A stretch of 51,255 nucleotides of DNA from JAWPMV01 sp038527215 (GTDB taxonomy: Bacteria; Bacteroidota; Bacteroidia; J057): positions 1-51,255 of the forward strand of contig JBCBGC010000049.1 in assembly GCA_038527215.1 (NCBI GenBank). The letters run 5' to 3'. Position numbers and translations under genes: made by a program. Under the pieces are notes generated by a model. It was not told the DNA's origin. It was given only the letters and a program-made list of their open reading frames with translations, and did no database searches. Positions 18,879 through 26,585 of the stretch are shown piece by piece (the first letter of the stretch is position 1; every line of letters begins with the position of its first letter).

Positions 18879-19022
18879 CGGACAAAATAGATCGCTTTTT
18901 GCTTCGTTTTCTTAGCATACAGGCCTGTAAGGGGATTGGCGAATCTTGCCATTCCTTTTTATCTTATCCAAACGATACTGCGCCTGTTCCCTGAAAATTG
19001 TTAGATGCGAATGAACCTAGCT

Positions 19023-19877
19023 ATGCGCCAATTTTTCCTCTTCAGCCTCCTTGCCCTTCTGAGCTATCCTACCCTGACCGCTCAAAACGGCCGTCTCAGA
19101 GCCCTGGAAGAACTCCCCAAGATCAAGGGTACCACTACCTTGATTGTCCTGTATCCGGAAGATGAAGTTTACAACAAAACCATCACCCGGGCCATTGATT
19201 TATACTGGGATTTCACCGAGGTAAAATTCGTTCAGGTAGATGAGCTACGAGAGTATGCCTTCGACACCCAATACTCCATGCTGGTCCGCAATAACTCCGA
19301 ACGCTTCGTGCAGCGGGTCGGGCGTACGGACAGGATACAGTCTAATCACCTTGCGCTCTATCTATGCGGAAAAGGCGACAATATGATGAACTATACCGGG
19401 AAAGACGCCCTCACCCAGTGGCTGTTCCCCGACGTGATGGATACCCAGGCCTTTCAGTTCAAACTGATCACCATCGTCCAGTCCATGAACAACTACCTGA
19501 ATTTCCTCGACGGCAATAAGCTCACCGAGATAAATTTCGAGCGCAAGTTGGATGAGTTTACCAATAAGCAGGCCGGGGAGTTGAAAGAAATGACCCTTTA
19601 TGTCCACGAAAAGGAAGTCACCGAGAAGGTTCGTGATCTGGAAAAGCTGAAAAAAGCCTACGGCTTTGAGGTACAACTGGTGGACAAAGAAGCCATTTCT
19701 AAAGCGGTCTTTTCCCAGGATGCGAAGGTAGCCATCTTACACCTCGACCCGCGCCTCCGCACCTATTACATCCTCAGCGCCAAAGGCGGCCGCATACTGC
19801 TTCACCAAGAGGTGAACGAGCGGGGGCATCTCAAGCTGAAGGATTTTGCCGCCATGGCCAAGCAGATTAAGCGGTAG
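19023..19877 (+). CDS. Secreted protein of unknown function
   Basis: 284 residues from the ATG at 19023 (MRQFFLFSLLALLSYPTLTAQ, a clear signal peptide); an upstream ATG at 19005 would add six residues. The mature part has no motif I recognise. It alternates strands and helices, begins with RLRALEELPKIKGTTTLIVLYPEDEVYNK, and has a charged helical middle (about 175-215) and a C-terminal VAILHLDPRLRTYYILSAKGGRILL segment. It is probably periplasmic. The gene ends at the first large repeat cluster. Confidence 0.72.
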   Translation: MRQFFLFSLLALLSYPTLTAQNGRLRALEELPKIKGTTTLIVLYPEDEVYNKTITRAIDLYWDFTEVKFVQVDELREYAFDTQYSMLVRNNSERFVQRVGRTDRIQSNHLALYLCGKGDNMMNYTGKDALTQWLFPDVMDTQAFQFKLITIVQSMNNYLNFLDGNKLTEINFERKLDEFTNKQAGELKEMTLYVHEKEVTEKVRDLEKLKKAYGFEVQLVDKEAISKAVFSQDAKVAILHLDPRLRTYYILSAKGGRILLHQEVNERGHLKLKDFAAMAKQIKR

Positions 19878-19941
19878 CGCGGGGAAAGCCTTTTTTTTAC
19901 TCCGACATGCTTAAGGTTGGGGGTCTCCTTCGCTGGCAGTA

Positions 19942-20082
19942 AACATCCCCGCTCGCACTAGCCGCAGCTTCTCCCGGAGTACCGGGATCTTCGACTTCAA
20001 CGGGGCTTTCACGCAAAGCCTGTCTTCGACAAAAGATACCGCCAGGCCCCTTTGAAGGGGCCGATGGGCGGAAGGGGATGTT
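19942..20082 (+). repeat. Element A copy 1, with hairpin cassette
   Basis: Ends AACATCCCC and GGGGATGTT. Hairpin I is interrupted by the CCCGG/CCGGG cassette at 19969-19997. Hairpin III (GGCCCCTT/AAGGGGCC) is intact. 141 bp instead of about 117 because of the cassette. Confidence 0.85.
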
Positions 20083-20102
20083 AAAAAAGCCCCCAATAGT
20101 CC

Positions 20103-20275
20103 CCCCCACAAGTCGGTCGAGCTTCCGGGGTGACACCTTGGTGTGGGGTATTCCAGGGGAAGACTTCTTTTTCCTTACTATTTTTTTCTCATCCTGGAGC
20201 GGTTCCTCTTTCTCTACTTTTTTTTGTCACCCCGGAAAGGCTTTTAACCAGCGGGAAAAAGACTTATCCGAGGTC
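20103..20275 (+). repeat. Element B copy 1 (left end eroded)
   Basis: The left arm keeps AGTCGGTCGAGCTTCCGGGG; the right arm keeps TGTCACCCCGGAAAGG and ACCAGCGGGAAAAAG. The outer GGAGACCCC end is lost. Confidence 0.7.
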
Positions 20276-20288
20276 ATCGCGCTACCTC

Positions 20289-20442
20289 GGAGACCCCGGA
20301 TAGCCCGCCTCCCGCTGGTCGGTCGAGCTTCCGGGGTGACACCTTGGTGTGGGAGATTCGATAAGAATGGCTTCTTTTTTCCTACTATTTTTTTGTCAGT
20401 CCGGAAAGGCTTTTGACCAACGGGAAAAGACTTATCCGGGTC
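20289..20442 (+). repeat. Element B copy 2
   Basis: Fold-back of about 154 bp: GGAGACCCCGGATA ... CCGGGGTGACA on the left, CCGGAAAGG ... TTATCCGGGTC on the right. The second CT-rich spacer seen in copy 3 is absent. Confidence 0.8.
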
Positions 20443-20492
20443 ATGGATCCCGACATTTTCATCGGTGGGGGTCTCCATGTTCATAGAACAAT

Positions 20493-20694
20493 CTCGGAGA
20501 CCCCGGATAGCCCACCTCCCGCTGGTCGGTCGTGCTTCCGGGGTGACACCAAGGTGTGGGGGATTCGATGAGAATGGCTTCTTTTTTCCTACTATTTTTT
20601 TGTCACCCTGGAGTGGTTCCTCTTTCTCTACTTTTTTTGTCACCCCGGAAAGGCTTTTGACCAGCGGGAAAAAGCCTTATTCGGGGTCTCCGAG
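20493..20694 (+). repeat. Element B copy 3 (most complete)
   Basis: About 202 bp. The ends CTCGGAGACCCCG and CGGGGTCTCCGAG are perfect inverted repeats; inside them CCCGCTGGTC pairs with GACCAGCGGG and TTCCGGGGTGACA with TGTCACCCCGGAA. The centre is T- and CT-rich and repeats CTCTTT/CTACT blocks. Confidence 0.85.
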
Positions 20695-20710
20695 ACCTTA
20701 ATGGTTTTAT

Positions 20711-20794
20711 GGAGACTCCCGACAATTAGGCTCCTAATGTCGGGCCCCGGATAACCTCCCTCACAAGGTTCGGGAGGCTTTCCGGCGTGACATG
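20711..20794 (+). repeat. Element B left arm with inserted hairpin (copy 4)
   Basis: GGAGACTCC, then a hairpin CCCGACAATTAGG/CCTAATGTCGGG, then CCCGGATAACCTCCC and CCGGCGTGACATG. The same arrangement recurs at 37846-37938. Confidence 0.7.
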
Positions 20795-20814
20795 ATCGCT
20801 TAGGAGCGGCTTGA

Positions 20815-20931
20815 AACATCCCCGCTCGTGCAAGCCGCAGCCCCTTCAACGGGGCTTTAACGCAAAGCCTGTCTTCAACAAAAGATACCGCCAGGCCCCT
20901 TTGAAGGGGCCGATGGGCGGAAGGGGATGTT
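20815..20931 (+). repeat. Element A copy 2
   Basis: 117 bp with both inverted ends, hairpin I (AGCCCCTT/AACGGGGCT) and hairpin III (GGCCCCTT/AAGGGGCC). Confidence 0.88.
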
Positions 20932-20961
20932 ATAAAAGCCCCCAATAGCCATAAAAAAACA

Positions 20962-20986
20962 TAGAGACGCATGCTATGCGTCTCTA
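20962..20986. repeat. GAGACGC palindrome
   Basis: 11-bp perfect stem TAGAGACGCAT/ATGCGTCTCTA with a 3-nt loop, 27 bp beyond the stop of the - strand gene ending at 21014. It is followed leftward by a run of T (A on the + strand), so it may work as that gene's terminator. Confidence 0.65.
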
Positions 20987-21013
20987 CGGGGAAGCTTCTT
21001 TCCATCCTTATAC

Positions 21014-21655
21014 CTATTCAGCACAGGCCTTCACCAGTCTTTCTGCCATATCCTTGCCCCAGGATGGGGCGAAACCTTCCGGTGCTTTTCCTTCCTTGAA
21101 TAAATCCATGGCCTCCATGATGATGGGACAAGCATTGTCCTTTCCACCACCTACAAAAGGAGGCATATTCAGTACGTGCTGGCCTTGCATCAGGTAGGCG
21201 CGGGGGTTGTCGGGATTCAGTTCGATGGCTCGATCCAGTTGGTCGAGGGCTGCTTGAGAATAGCGCATGCCCCGGGCAATGGGTTTTACCTGAATGCGTC
21301 CCTGATAGACCATGCCTGCCAGGACAAACATCTCGGATTCATCCGGAGCCAGTTTGAGGCCCATATCTACCCATGATTGCGCTTGATCCAGGCTGGCGTC
21401 TTTTTCGTCCGCTACTTTCTGCGTAAAACTTTTTTGGAGATAGGACATCCCGGCATAATAGGTGGGCATCCATTCATCGGGATGGGCATCGGCGATTTTT
21501 TCAAATCCTTCGGCGGCGGCTTGCCACTCCTCGGCTGACTTGGCAGCGGCATAAGGCTCCAAGGCACTGGCCATGGCTTGTGGGTAGGATTCGGCCTGGG
21601 CCAAAGAAGGATATACGAGCATCAAGAAACTGAAAATGAGCATGAAATTTTTCAT
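21014..21655 (-). CDS. Secreted TPR-like protein
   Basis: 213 residues with signal peptide MKNFMLIFSFLMLVYPSLAQA. The helical body has TPR-like spacing, and IELNPDNPRAYLMQGQ plus PPFVGGGKDNA and FAPSWGKDMAE match the protein encoded at 49180-49977 (ELDPENPRANFVY, AYGGGKEAEK, LPSWGREEAYE). The two are therefore paralogues of one family. It is probably periplasmic. The function is unknown; TPR folds usually hold protein partners. The 49180 paralogue directly precedes a TonB receptor gene, this copy does not. Confidence 0.8.
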   Translation of the reverse strand: MKNFMLIFSFLMLVYPSLAQAESYPQAMASALEPYAAAKSAEEWQAAAEGFEKIADAHPDEWMPTYYAGMSYLQKSFTQKVADEKDASLDQAQSWVDMGLKLAPDESEMFVLAGMVYQGRIQVKPIARGMRYSQAALDQLDRAIELNPDNPRAYLMQGQHVLNMPPFVGGGKDNACPIIMEAMDLFKEGKAPEGFAPSWGKDMAERLVKACAE

Positions 21656-21694
21656 CGGAATAAGGTTATCGTTGGTTGAGAAATAGAAGGGGAC

Positions 21695-21739
21695 AAAAAA
21701 ATAGCTGCCTGAACCTTCGAGGGTAAAGATTCAGGCAGC
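21695..21739 (-). terminator. Terminator of the coiled-coil lipoprotein gene
   Basis: A 10-bp stem GCTGCCTGAA/TTCAGGCAGC followed, reading leftward, by TATTTTTTT. It lies about 57 bp after the stop at 21796. Confidence 0.82.
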
Positions 21740-21795
21740 AGCGTTATTTCTCAACTATATCCGATGAACTGGCCCAGGGATAGGATGAATTGTAC

Positions 21796-22461
21796 CTATC
21801 CGCTGATACCACCCATGCGGGACTCGTATAAGTCTTTGCTTTCCTTGACGGTAGCGTTTAGTTCCTTCATGATATTGGCCACTTTGGACTCGATATTTTG
21901 CAGGCCAGTATTGATCTCAGCGATCTGGCCGATCGCAATGGCCACTTCCAAGGCTTTGATCACATCTACGGCATCTCCATGCAGGCTCCGTAGTTGCTCA
22001 ATAGCGGCTGCGGTTTTGCTGAGGGTCTGCTCATAGCTGGATCGAGAGGTCTTGAGGGCATTATTAAGCTCAGTCCGGGTTTTTTCGTCATTCAAGCCTG
22101 CAGTCTGCCGCTCCATCGCCCCAAAGAGGTTTTCAGCATCCTGCTTCAGGCCTTCATACTCTTTATTCAGGGATTCAACCTGCTTATCAACTTTTTCCCA
22201 CTTCCCATAGACTGCCTTGAATTCTGAATCCACGTTCTTAGCGTTTTCGAGGGCTTGCTGGAGATTGTTCAGGGTGGAAACTCCATCTTCGACCTGCTCG
22301 TCAGCTTTTTGTTTTTGGTTTTCAAAACTGGCGATCTGGGCGCGGAACTTTTTCTTGTATTTCGGAAGATCTTCCGGGCTTTTGCTTCCGCAGGCACCGG
22401 TGATCAGACCAAGGAATACAAGCCCCAAAAGCGGGAGGGTAAAAGAATAATAGCGTCTCAT
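21796..22461 (-). CDS. Coiled-coil lipoprotein of unknown function
   Basis: 221 residues from the ATG at 22461 (MRRYYSFTLPLLGLVFLGL); lipobox I-T-G-A-C with Cys24 predicted as the lipidated residue. The mature chain is almost wholly helical and charged, with heptad-like repeats from about 35 to 215. No enzymatic motif. It resembles LppC-like or Spy-like helical envelope lipoproteins only in general form. The VIT lipoprotein gene lies 62 bp upstream on the same strand, so the two may be co-transcribed. Confidence 0.75.
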   Translation of the reverse strand: MRRYYSFTLPLLGLVFLGLITGACGSKSPEDLPKYKKKFRAQIASFENQKQKADEQVEDGVSTLNNLQQALENAKNVDSEFKAVYGKWEKVDKQVESLNKEYEGLKQDAENLFGAMERQTAGLNDEKTRTELNNALKTSRSSYEQTLSKTAAAIEQLRSLHGDAVDVIKALEVAIAIGQIAEINTGLQNIESKVANIMKELNATVKESKDLYESRMGGISG

Positions 22462-22523
22462 TATAAATGCATTCAAATTAGGCGGGCGTTTCCTCCCGCA
22501 AGATACAGCTTTCAAGGAGAATA

Positions 22524-25500
22524 TCAGGGGAAGCTGAGTTCTCCGACCATGTAGACGTCTTTTGCGTCGGCGAGTCTCAGCGTAATCTGCTCAATTTTTT
22601 CTGAAGCTGTTCCGTAGCCAGTGATCAGCTTGGCAGTCAAATGGGTAGGCCCAGCCAGGCGTACCTGAGAGGAACCATAGTAGTTTACCTCCACCTTATA
22701 GGTTCCAGGCATGGCTTTTTTCAGTAAAAACTCCTCCGGACCATATCCTCCCGTAAAGTCGCGAGACATCCAGCCGCCGATTTCGGTCTCGGAATGGGAG
22801 TAGTAACACTTTTCTCCTCGGGGATCCGTAACCCACAAATCCATATCCACTGCATCGGTATCCCAATCCAGCACTACTCTAATATCCGTGGGCATGGCTT
22901 TGATCAGACGTCTGTCGATCTGTCGGATATCTAATGCCTGAGGACTGCGAGCAATGAGGTTGTTGAGTTCATGGGTAGCCAGGACAGAGATTTCCGGGAA
23001 GCGGTCATTCCAGGATTGACTGACCACTTCATACAACATATTGACCGCGCCTTGAAAATCTTCCTTCTCGGCCTTGAGGAGCCCCAGATCACGGTAAGAC
23101 TGGGGTTCTTCCGGACGGATTTCCAGGACCTCCTCCAGGACGGATTCAGCCAGGGCCAGCTTTTTCCATTCAATCAGTTTTCGGCCCAGTACCCGGAGTA
23201 ACTCATGATTTTTGAGTTCCATTTCTGCCAGGTTACTGAGAATCCGCAAGGCTTCTTCATGTCTGCCTTGTTTCCAGAAAAAATCTGCCACATCCAGGAA
23301 AAACGAAGGCTGGCTGAGGTATGCCTTTTTTTCAGAAAGATAAAGCCTATACAATTGGTCGCTTTTGGCCGCTTTCAGCTTCTTGAGGTAAGGAACATCT
23401 GGCTGCCAGGGATTGATGGAGATGGTCCCACTGCTGCTGGTGGGTTCGTCCTCCTTAGCTTTTTGGTCCATTATCGATTCTTGATCCCCTTCGAAGTCAT
23501 CCATAGAGGCATCCCCAGGATCGTTATCAAGGAATAAGCCCCCTTGGCTTTCCCCCCAGTCATCATCGATGGATTCATAAGAACTTATCGTGCTTGCCTC
23601 TGTAAGTTCCCCAGATTTTCGGATATCATCTTGGATATAAGGCTTCCTGGGAATCTTAAATGTCTGGTTCCACCATTCCACCCGTTTTTTGTACCCACTT
23701 ACGACCGTCTCCATATGCGCCTTATAGTCGGCCTGCTCATCCTGCTGGATTTGCTGAACCAGTTGCTGATACTCCTTTTTCAAGGGCTCCGGTGGTTCGA
23801 TCCCATGGGTCACATAATCCTGCACCCGGTCCAAAACTAACAGCGAGGTATAGGATGTTGCCAGGCCAAACTGCCTGCCTAGTTGGGTGATGGCCAAGCG
23901 GTTTTTCTCCCGGTCCATGCTCAAATGAGTCAGCTTCTGCATGGCCCACCGCCGAGCAATCAAGGGCAAATCTTTGCCAAAAACTTTCTTGCGGATGCGT
24001 ATGGGCTCTTTGTAGGTAATCTGATTGCCAAAGCCAAACAGAACGGTCAGATTGGCTTCGGGCTCCAGGAGTTGTCCAGAAATGGAAAAGGCGGTTCCTA
24101 CCTCCTGGGCATAATACGGATAAACCTCCGCAGCTTCTTCATCGCTCCGCAATACCCCCAGGAATTGCAAGCGCTCTTCCGTAAAGGCCGCTAAGGCCTC
24201 GGGCACGCTAAGTTGTTGTAGGTTCACCAGTTTCCCCGCACTGCTCATGCTCAGCCGCCGCAAATGGGGTATATCTGCCTGGGAACTGGACACTACGCTC
24301 ATGAGGGGTACCAGGGGCTCAGCGGTTTCCGCCTGGCCGATGGTGGAAAGGCCATCTGAGAACAGCCAGATTTCTCCTCCCTTTAATTGGGTAAAATCCA
24401 GCATTTCATAGGCAGTAGCGCCATCCAGGGATTGGGCACGTAAAAAATCCATTAATTCGGCGGATTTTCCCTCCTGCAGGTAGAAGGTTTTTTGGCCACG
24501 GATGGCCAGGTCAAAGGTGGTCAGATGGATTCGTCCCGAGCCCATTTCCTGAATCAGGCTTTCCAAAAGCGCATACTCTTTTTTCAAATCTCGGTTCCGA
24601 GCGGAGTGCGACACATCCCAGAGGAGGCTAACCTCATCAGAGAGCTTCCTTTCCCGGCTTTTCACCGGAGGGAAGAGGCGGGCATACCAATATTTGCTTC
24701 CATCCGGGCCTTGTTCCACCCAACTCTTCGCCTTTTGTCCCTGGCGGGGAATCAAAAAGCTGAACGCGCGATTAGGCACATAGGAAGAACGCTGATGTCT
24801 ACTCCGAAAAGCAGTTTCCCAGGCTTCAAAGGTGAGAATTCCCAGGGGATCTTTTTCCCACTGAGGCAGGCCATCTTCTTCTTCTACCTCCGCTGTCAGA
24901 GAAAAATGGGCAACAGTATCGGAAAAGGCCAGCGGTAAAAGGTATCGCCAGGCATGGGGCAAGGCTTCTAATTCCTGATCATAAGCTAGCACCAGCCGCT
25001 TAGTGCCTTTGGGAGGAATGGGGTAAATGCGGGTTTTGAACACATTGCCCTGGGTCCATTCTACCAAGCCGGGGTCAATCTTTTGCCGAACCACACTTTC
25101 ATAGGCTACTCTGGCTTGCTGTTTTTCTACCGAAACGGCTTCTCTGAGTCTGCCATTTACTTCCAGGGCAAAGCGACTGAGAAATTGCCCTTCGGCCAGC
25201 GGAAAGAAAAATTGGCCTTCCAGTTCCTGTTCATGGGGATTGTAGAATACCATCTCCACCGTGGTGGTAGCCAAACTTCCATGGGCGCGGATATGCAGGT
25301 GTAAGGTCTCCAGCGCAATCGGTCTGGAAACGGTATCTCCATTGGCCTTGACCAATAACGCAGGAGGCCTCGACCACTGTGGTTCTGAGCTAGCCTCAGT
25401 ACTGCTAGTAGCCGGGCTGAGGCTTTCTGTGGCAGGATTTGAGGATTTACAGCCTCCCAAAGTCAGGAGCAGCATCAAGCTGATAAGCCCCAGATAACTG

Positions 25501-25556
25501 GTCTGGCGTTTAGGTGGTAATATGATTCGAATTTTCGTAAAGATTGACAACTGCAT
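22524..25556 (-). CDS. VIT / von Willebrand A / DUF2135 lipoprotein
   Basis: 1010 residues from the ATG at 25556. A basic N-terminus and hydrophobic stretch lead to lipobox L-G-G-C (Cys36). VIT domain at about 70-200 (LHIRAHGSLATTTVEMVFYNP, EGQFFFPL, KTRIYPIPPKGTKRLVLAY). A vWA-like domain follows, with a MIDAS D-V-S-H-S in LLWDVSHSARNRD (about 315-470). Then a long linker with an acidic segment, helical TPR-like repeats (about 720-870), and a C-terminal DUF2135 domain (VVLDWDTDAVDMDLWVTDP, GGYGPEEF). Metal-dependent protein binding at the cell envelope is likely. The exact role is unknown. Confidence 0.85.
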   Translation of the reverse strand: MQLSIFTKIRIILPPKRQTSYLGLISLMLLLTLGGCKSSNPATESLSPATSSTEASSEPQWSRPPALLVKANGDTVSRPIALETLHLHIRAHGSLATTTVEMVFYNPHEQELEGQFFFPLAEGQFLSRFALEVNGRLREAVSVEKQQARVAYESVVRQKIDPGLVEWTQGNVFKTRIYPIPPKGTKRLVLAYDQELEALPHAWRYLLPLAFSDTVAHFSLTAEVEEEDGLPQWEKDPLGILTFEAWETAFRSRHQRSSYVPNRAFSFLIPRQGQKAKSWVEQGPDGSKYWYARLFPPVKSRERKLSDEVSLLWDVSHSARNRDLKKEYALLESLIQEMGSGRIHLTTFDLAIRGQKTFYLQEGKSAELMDFLRAQSLDGATAYEMLDFTQLKGGEIWLFSDGLSTIGQAETAEPLVPLMSVVSSSQADIPHLRRLSMSSAGKLVNLQQLSVPEALAAFTEERLQFLGVLRSDEEAAEVYPYYAQEVGTAFSISGQLLEPEANLTVLFGFGNQITYKEPIRIRKKVFGKDLPLIARRWAMQKLTHLSMDREKNRLAITQLGRQFGLATSYTSLLVLDRVQDYVTHGIEPPEPLKKEYQQLVQQIQQDEQADYKAHMETVVSGYKKRVEWWNQTFKIPRKPYIQDDIRKSGELTEASTISSYESIDDDWGESQGGLFLDNDPGDASMDDFEGDQESIMDQKAKEDEPTSSSGTISINPWQPDVPYLKKLKAAKSDQLYRLYLSEKKAYLSQPSFFLDVADFFWKQGRHEEALRILSNLAEMELKNHELLRVLGRKLIEWKKLALAESVLEEVLEIRPEEPQSYRDLGLLKAEKEDFQGAVNMLYEVVSQSWNDRFPEISVLATHELNNLIARSPQALDIRQIDRRLIKAMPTDIRVVLDWDTDAVDMDLWVTDPRGEKCYYSHSETEIGGWMSRDFTGGYGPEEFLLKKAMPGTYKVEVNYYGSSQVRLAGPTHLTAKLITGYGTASEKIEQITLRLADAKDVYMVGELSFP

Positions 25557-25590
25557 TATCCGTAATATTAAACTAGTCAACGCTCTTCGT

Positions 25591-25779
25591 ATGAAAAGAT
25601 CAGTTACCCCGCTTACCCACCACGCTCCTGTACATCGTCAGCAAACCCGGTTTGCCGCCTGGTTCCTGGGCAGCATTATTCTGGCAAGCATGATGCTGGT
25701 TTTTTCCCAACTTACCCAATCCAAAGCGGCCCATGAAGCCGAGACGGTGGTGCAGGTTCAGCATCAACCGCTTCCTTAA
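25591..25779 (+). CDS. Small single-pass membrane protein (putative)
   Basis: 62 residues from the ATG at 25591: a polar His-rich N-terminus (LTHHAPVHRQQTRF), one hydrophobic helix (AAWFLGSIILASMMLVFSQL, about 24-43) and a polar tail. No known family. Its start is only 34 bp from the divergent VIT lipoprotein start, and its stop lies 12 bp from the convergent hydrolase stop, so the frame fills the gap neatly. The charge and hydrophobic pattern favour a real gene, but its size keeps the call tentative. Confidence 0.5.
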   Translation: MKRSVTPLTHHAPVHRQQTRFAAWFLGSIILASMMLVFSQLTQSKAAHEAETVVQVQHQPLP

Positions 25780-25791
25780 TCAGATCATATA

Positions 25792-26583
25792 TTAGATAGA
25801 ATCCATATCGGAAGAAAGGATTTTTTTGATCATTGCGGCAGTTTCCACCGGAGACTCCATTGGAAACATGTGTCCGCCTTTCATCTGATAGAAGGTATCG
25901 GCGGAGAAACGCTTGCGGTGTCGGGCCTGGGTAGAAGCAGGTAATACACTCCGCTCAGCCAGAATCCAATCGGCTGCTACCCGCATGCCATGAAAGCGCC
26001 CTCTCCCCATCCGAGAGGAGAATATTCGGGCCTCCAATTCGGCAGGAAACCGCAATGTGTAACCACCTTCCGGGTCTGGCATCAGGCCATGGGTGAGGTA
26101 ATCCTCGAAGCATTGTGGGTGAAAAGGCTTGAAAAAGTTTTTGCCGCCCCAGTATTCCCGGGCTTCTTCTATGGAGGTAAAATGGGCTTTTCGAGCCAGG
26201 GCCTGACGCGCCAGCGGATTGAATCGCCTGGACAACCCCAGCATCTGCAACAGCCACACCAGGTTTTGAAAGCCAGGCCCGAATAAAGGCGGGTCCAGTA
26301 AAATCAAGCGATGAAATAGCTCCGGTCTTTGGGAGCCAGCCCATAAGCTCACTACGGCACCCAGGGAATGTCCTAGCGCGATCACGCCCTGTGGGTGATG
26401 GGTTTCCACATATTCGATCAATTCATCCGCCAAGGGCGTCCAGTCCCGTTTCACCTGATATTTGCCCATGCCGAAGACCGGGATAAAATCCGTCTTCCAG
26501 GGCGCGAGTTGTTCCAGAAAATGCGTATAGGCCCTGCCAGGGAAACCATTGGCGTGGGCAAAAAGGATAGGCAGCTCAGACAT
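25792..26583 (-). CDS. Alpha/beta hydrolase
   Basis: 263 residues, no signal peptide. Oxyanion region FAHANGFPGRAY, nucleophile elbow G-H-S-L-G with Ser73, and catalytic His in MKGGHMFPMESP near the C-terminus: the canonical alpha/beta hydrolase order. A cap region with aromatic residues (YWGGKNFFKPF) lies between. The substrate is unknown. The start is 2 bp after the stop of the CotH-like gene upstream, so translation is likely coupled. Confidence 0.88.
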   Translation of the reverse strand: MSELPILFAHANGFPGRAYTHFLEQLAPWKTDFIPVFGMGKYQVKRDWTPLADELIEYVETHHPQGVIALGHSLGAVVSLWAGSQRPELFHRLILLDPPLFGPGFQNLVWLLQMLGLSRRFNPLARQALARKAHFTSIEEAREYWGGKNFFKPFHPQCFEDYLTHGLMPDPEGGYTLRFPAELEARIFSSRMGRGRFHGMRVAADWILAERSVLPASTQARHRKRFSADTFYQMKGGHMFPMESPVETAAMIKKILSSDMDSI

Positions 26584-26585
26584 GC

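Larger units (their letters stand above)
19878..21013. repeat. Intergenic repeat cluster R2 (A-B-B-B-B-A)
   Basis: A gap of about 1.1 kb between two convergent genes, filled almost wholly by repeats: element A at 19942-20082 and 20815-20931, with four B units between them. Both A copies are followed by the same sequence (AAAAGCCCCCAATAG). A GAGACGC palindrome closes the cluster. No coding sequence is supported. Confidence 0.85.

Noticed and set aside
19942..20082. tRNA gene, suggested by the cloverleaf-like fold
   Set aside because: No T-loop or anticodon-loop consensus, stems too long, and no CCA-end logic.
20227..20643. Open frames in the repeat clusters, many encoding the peptide PRIAHLPxVGRASGVT
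   Set aside because: They come from element B left arms read in one direction; the same peptide recurs in every cluster and follows the DNA repeat, not a protein family.
19878..21013. Insertion sequence with transposase
   Set aside because: No reading frame in any cluster resembles a transposase or reverse transcriptase, so elements A and B can at most be non-autonomous.
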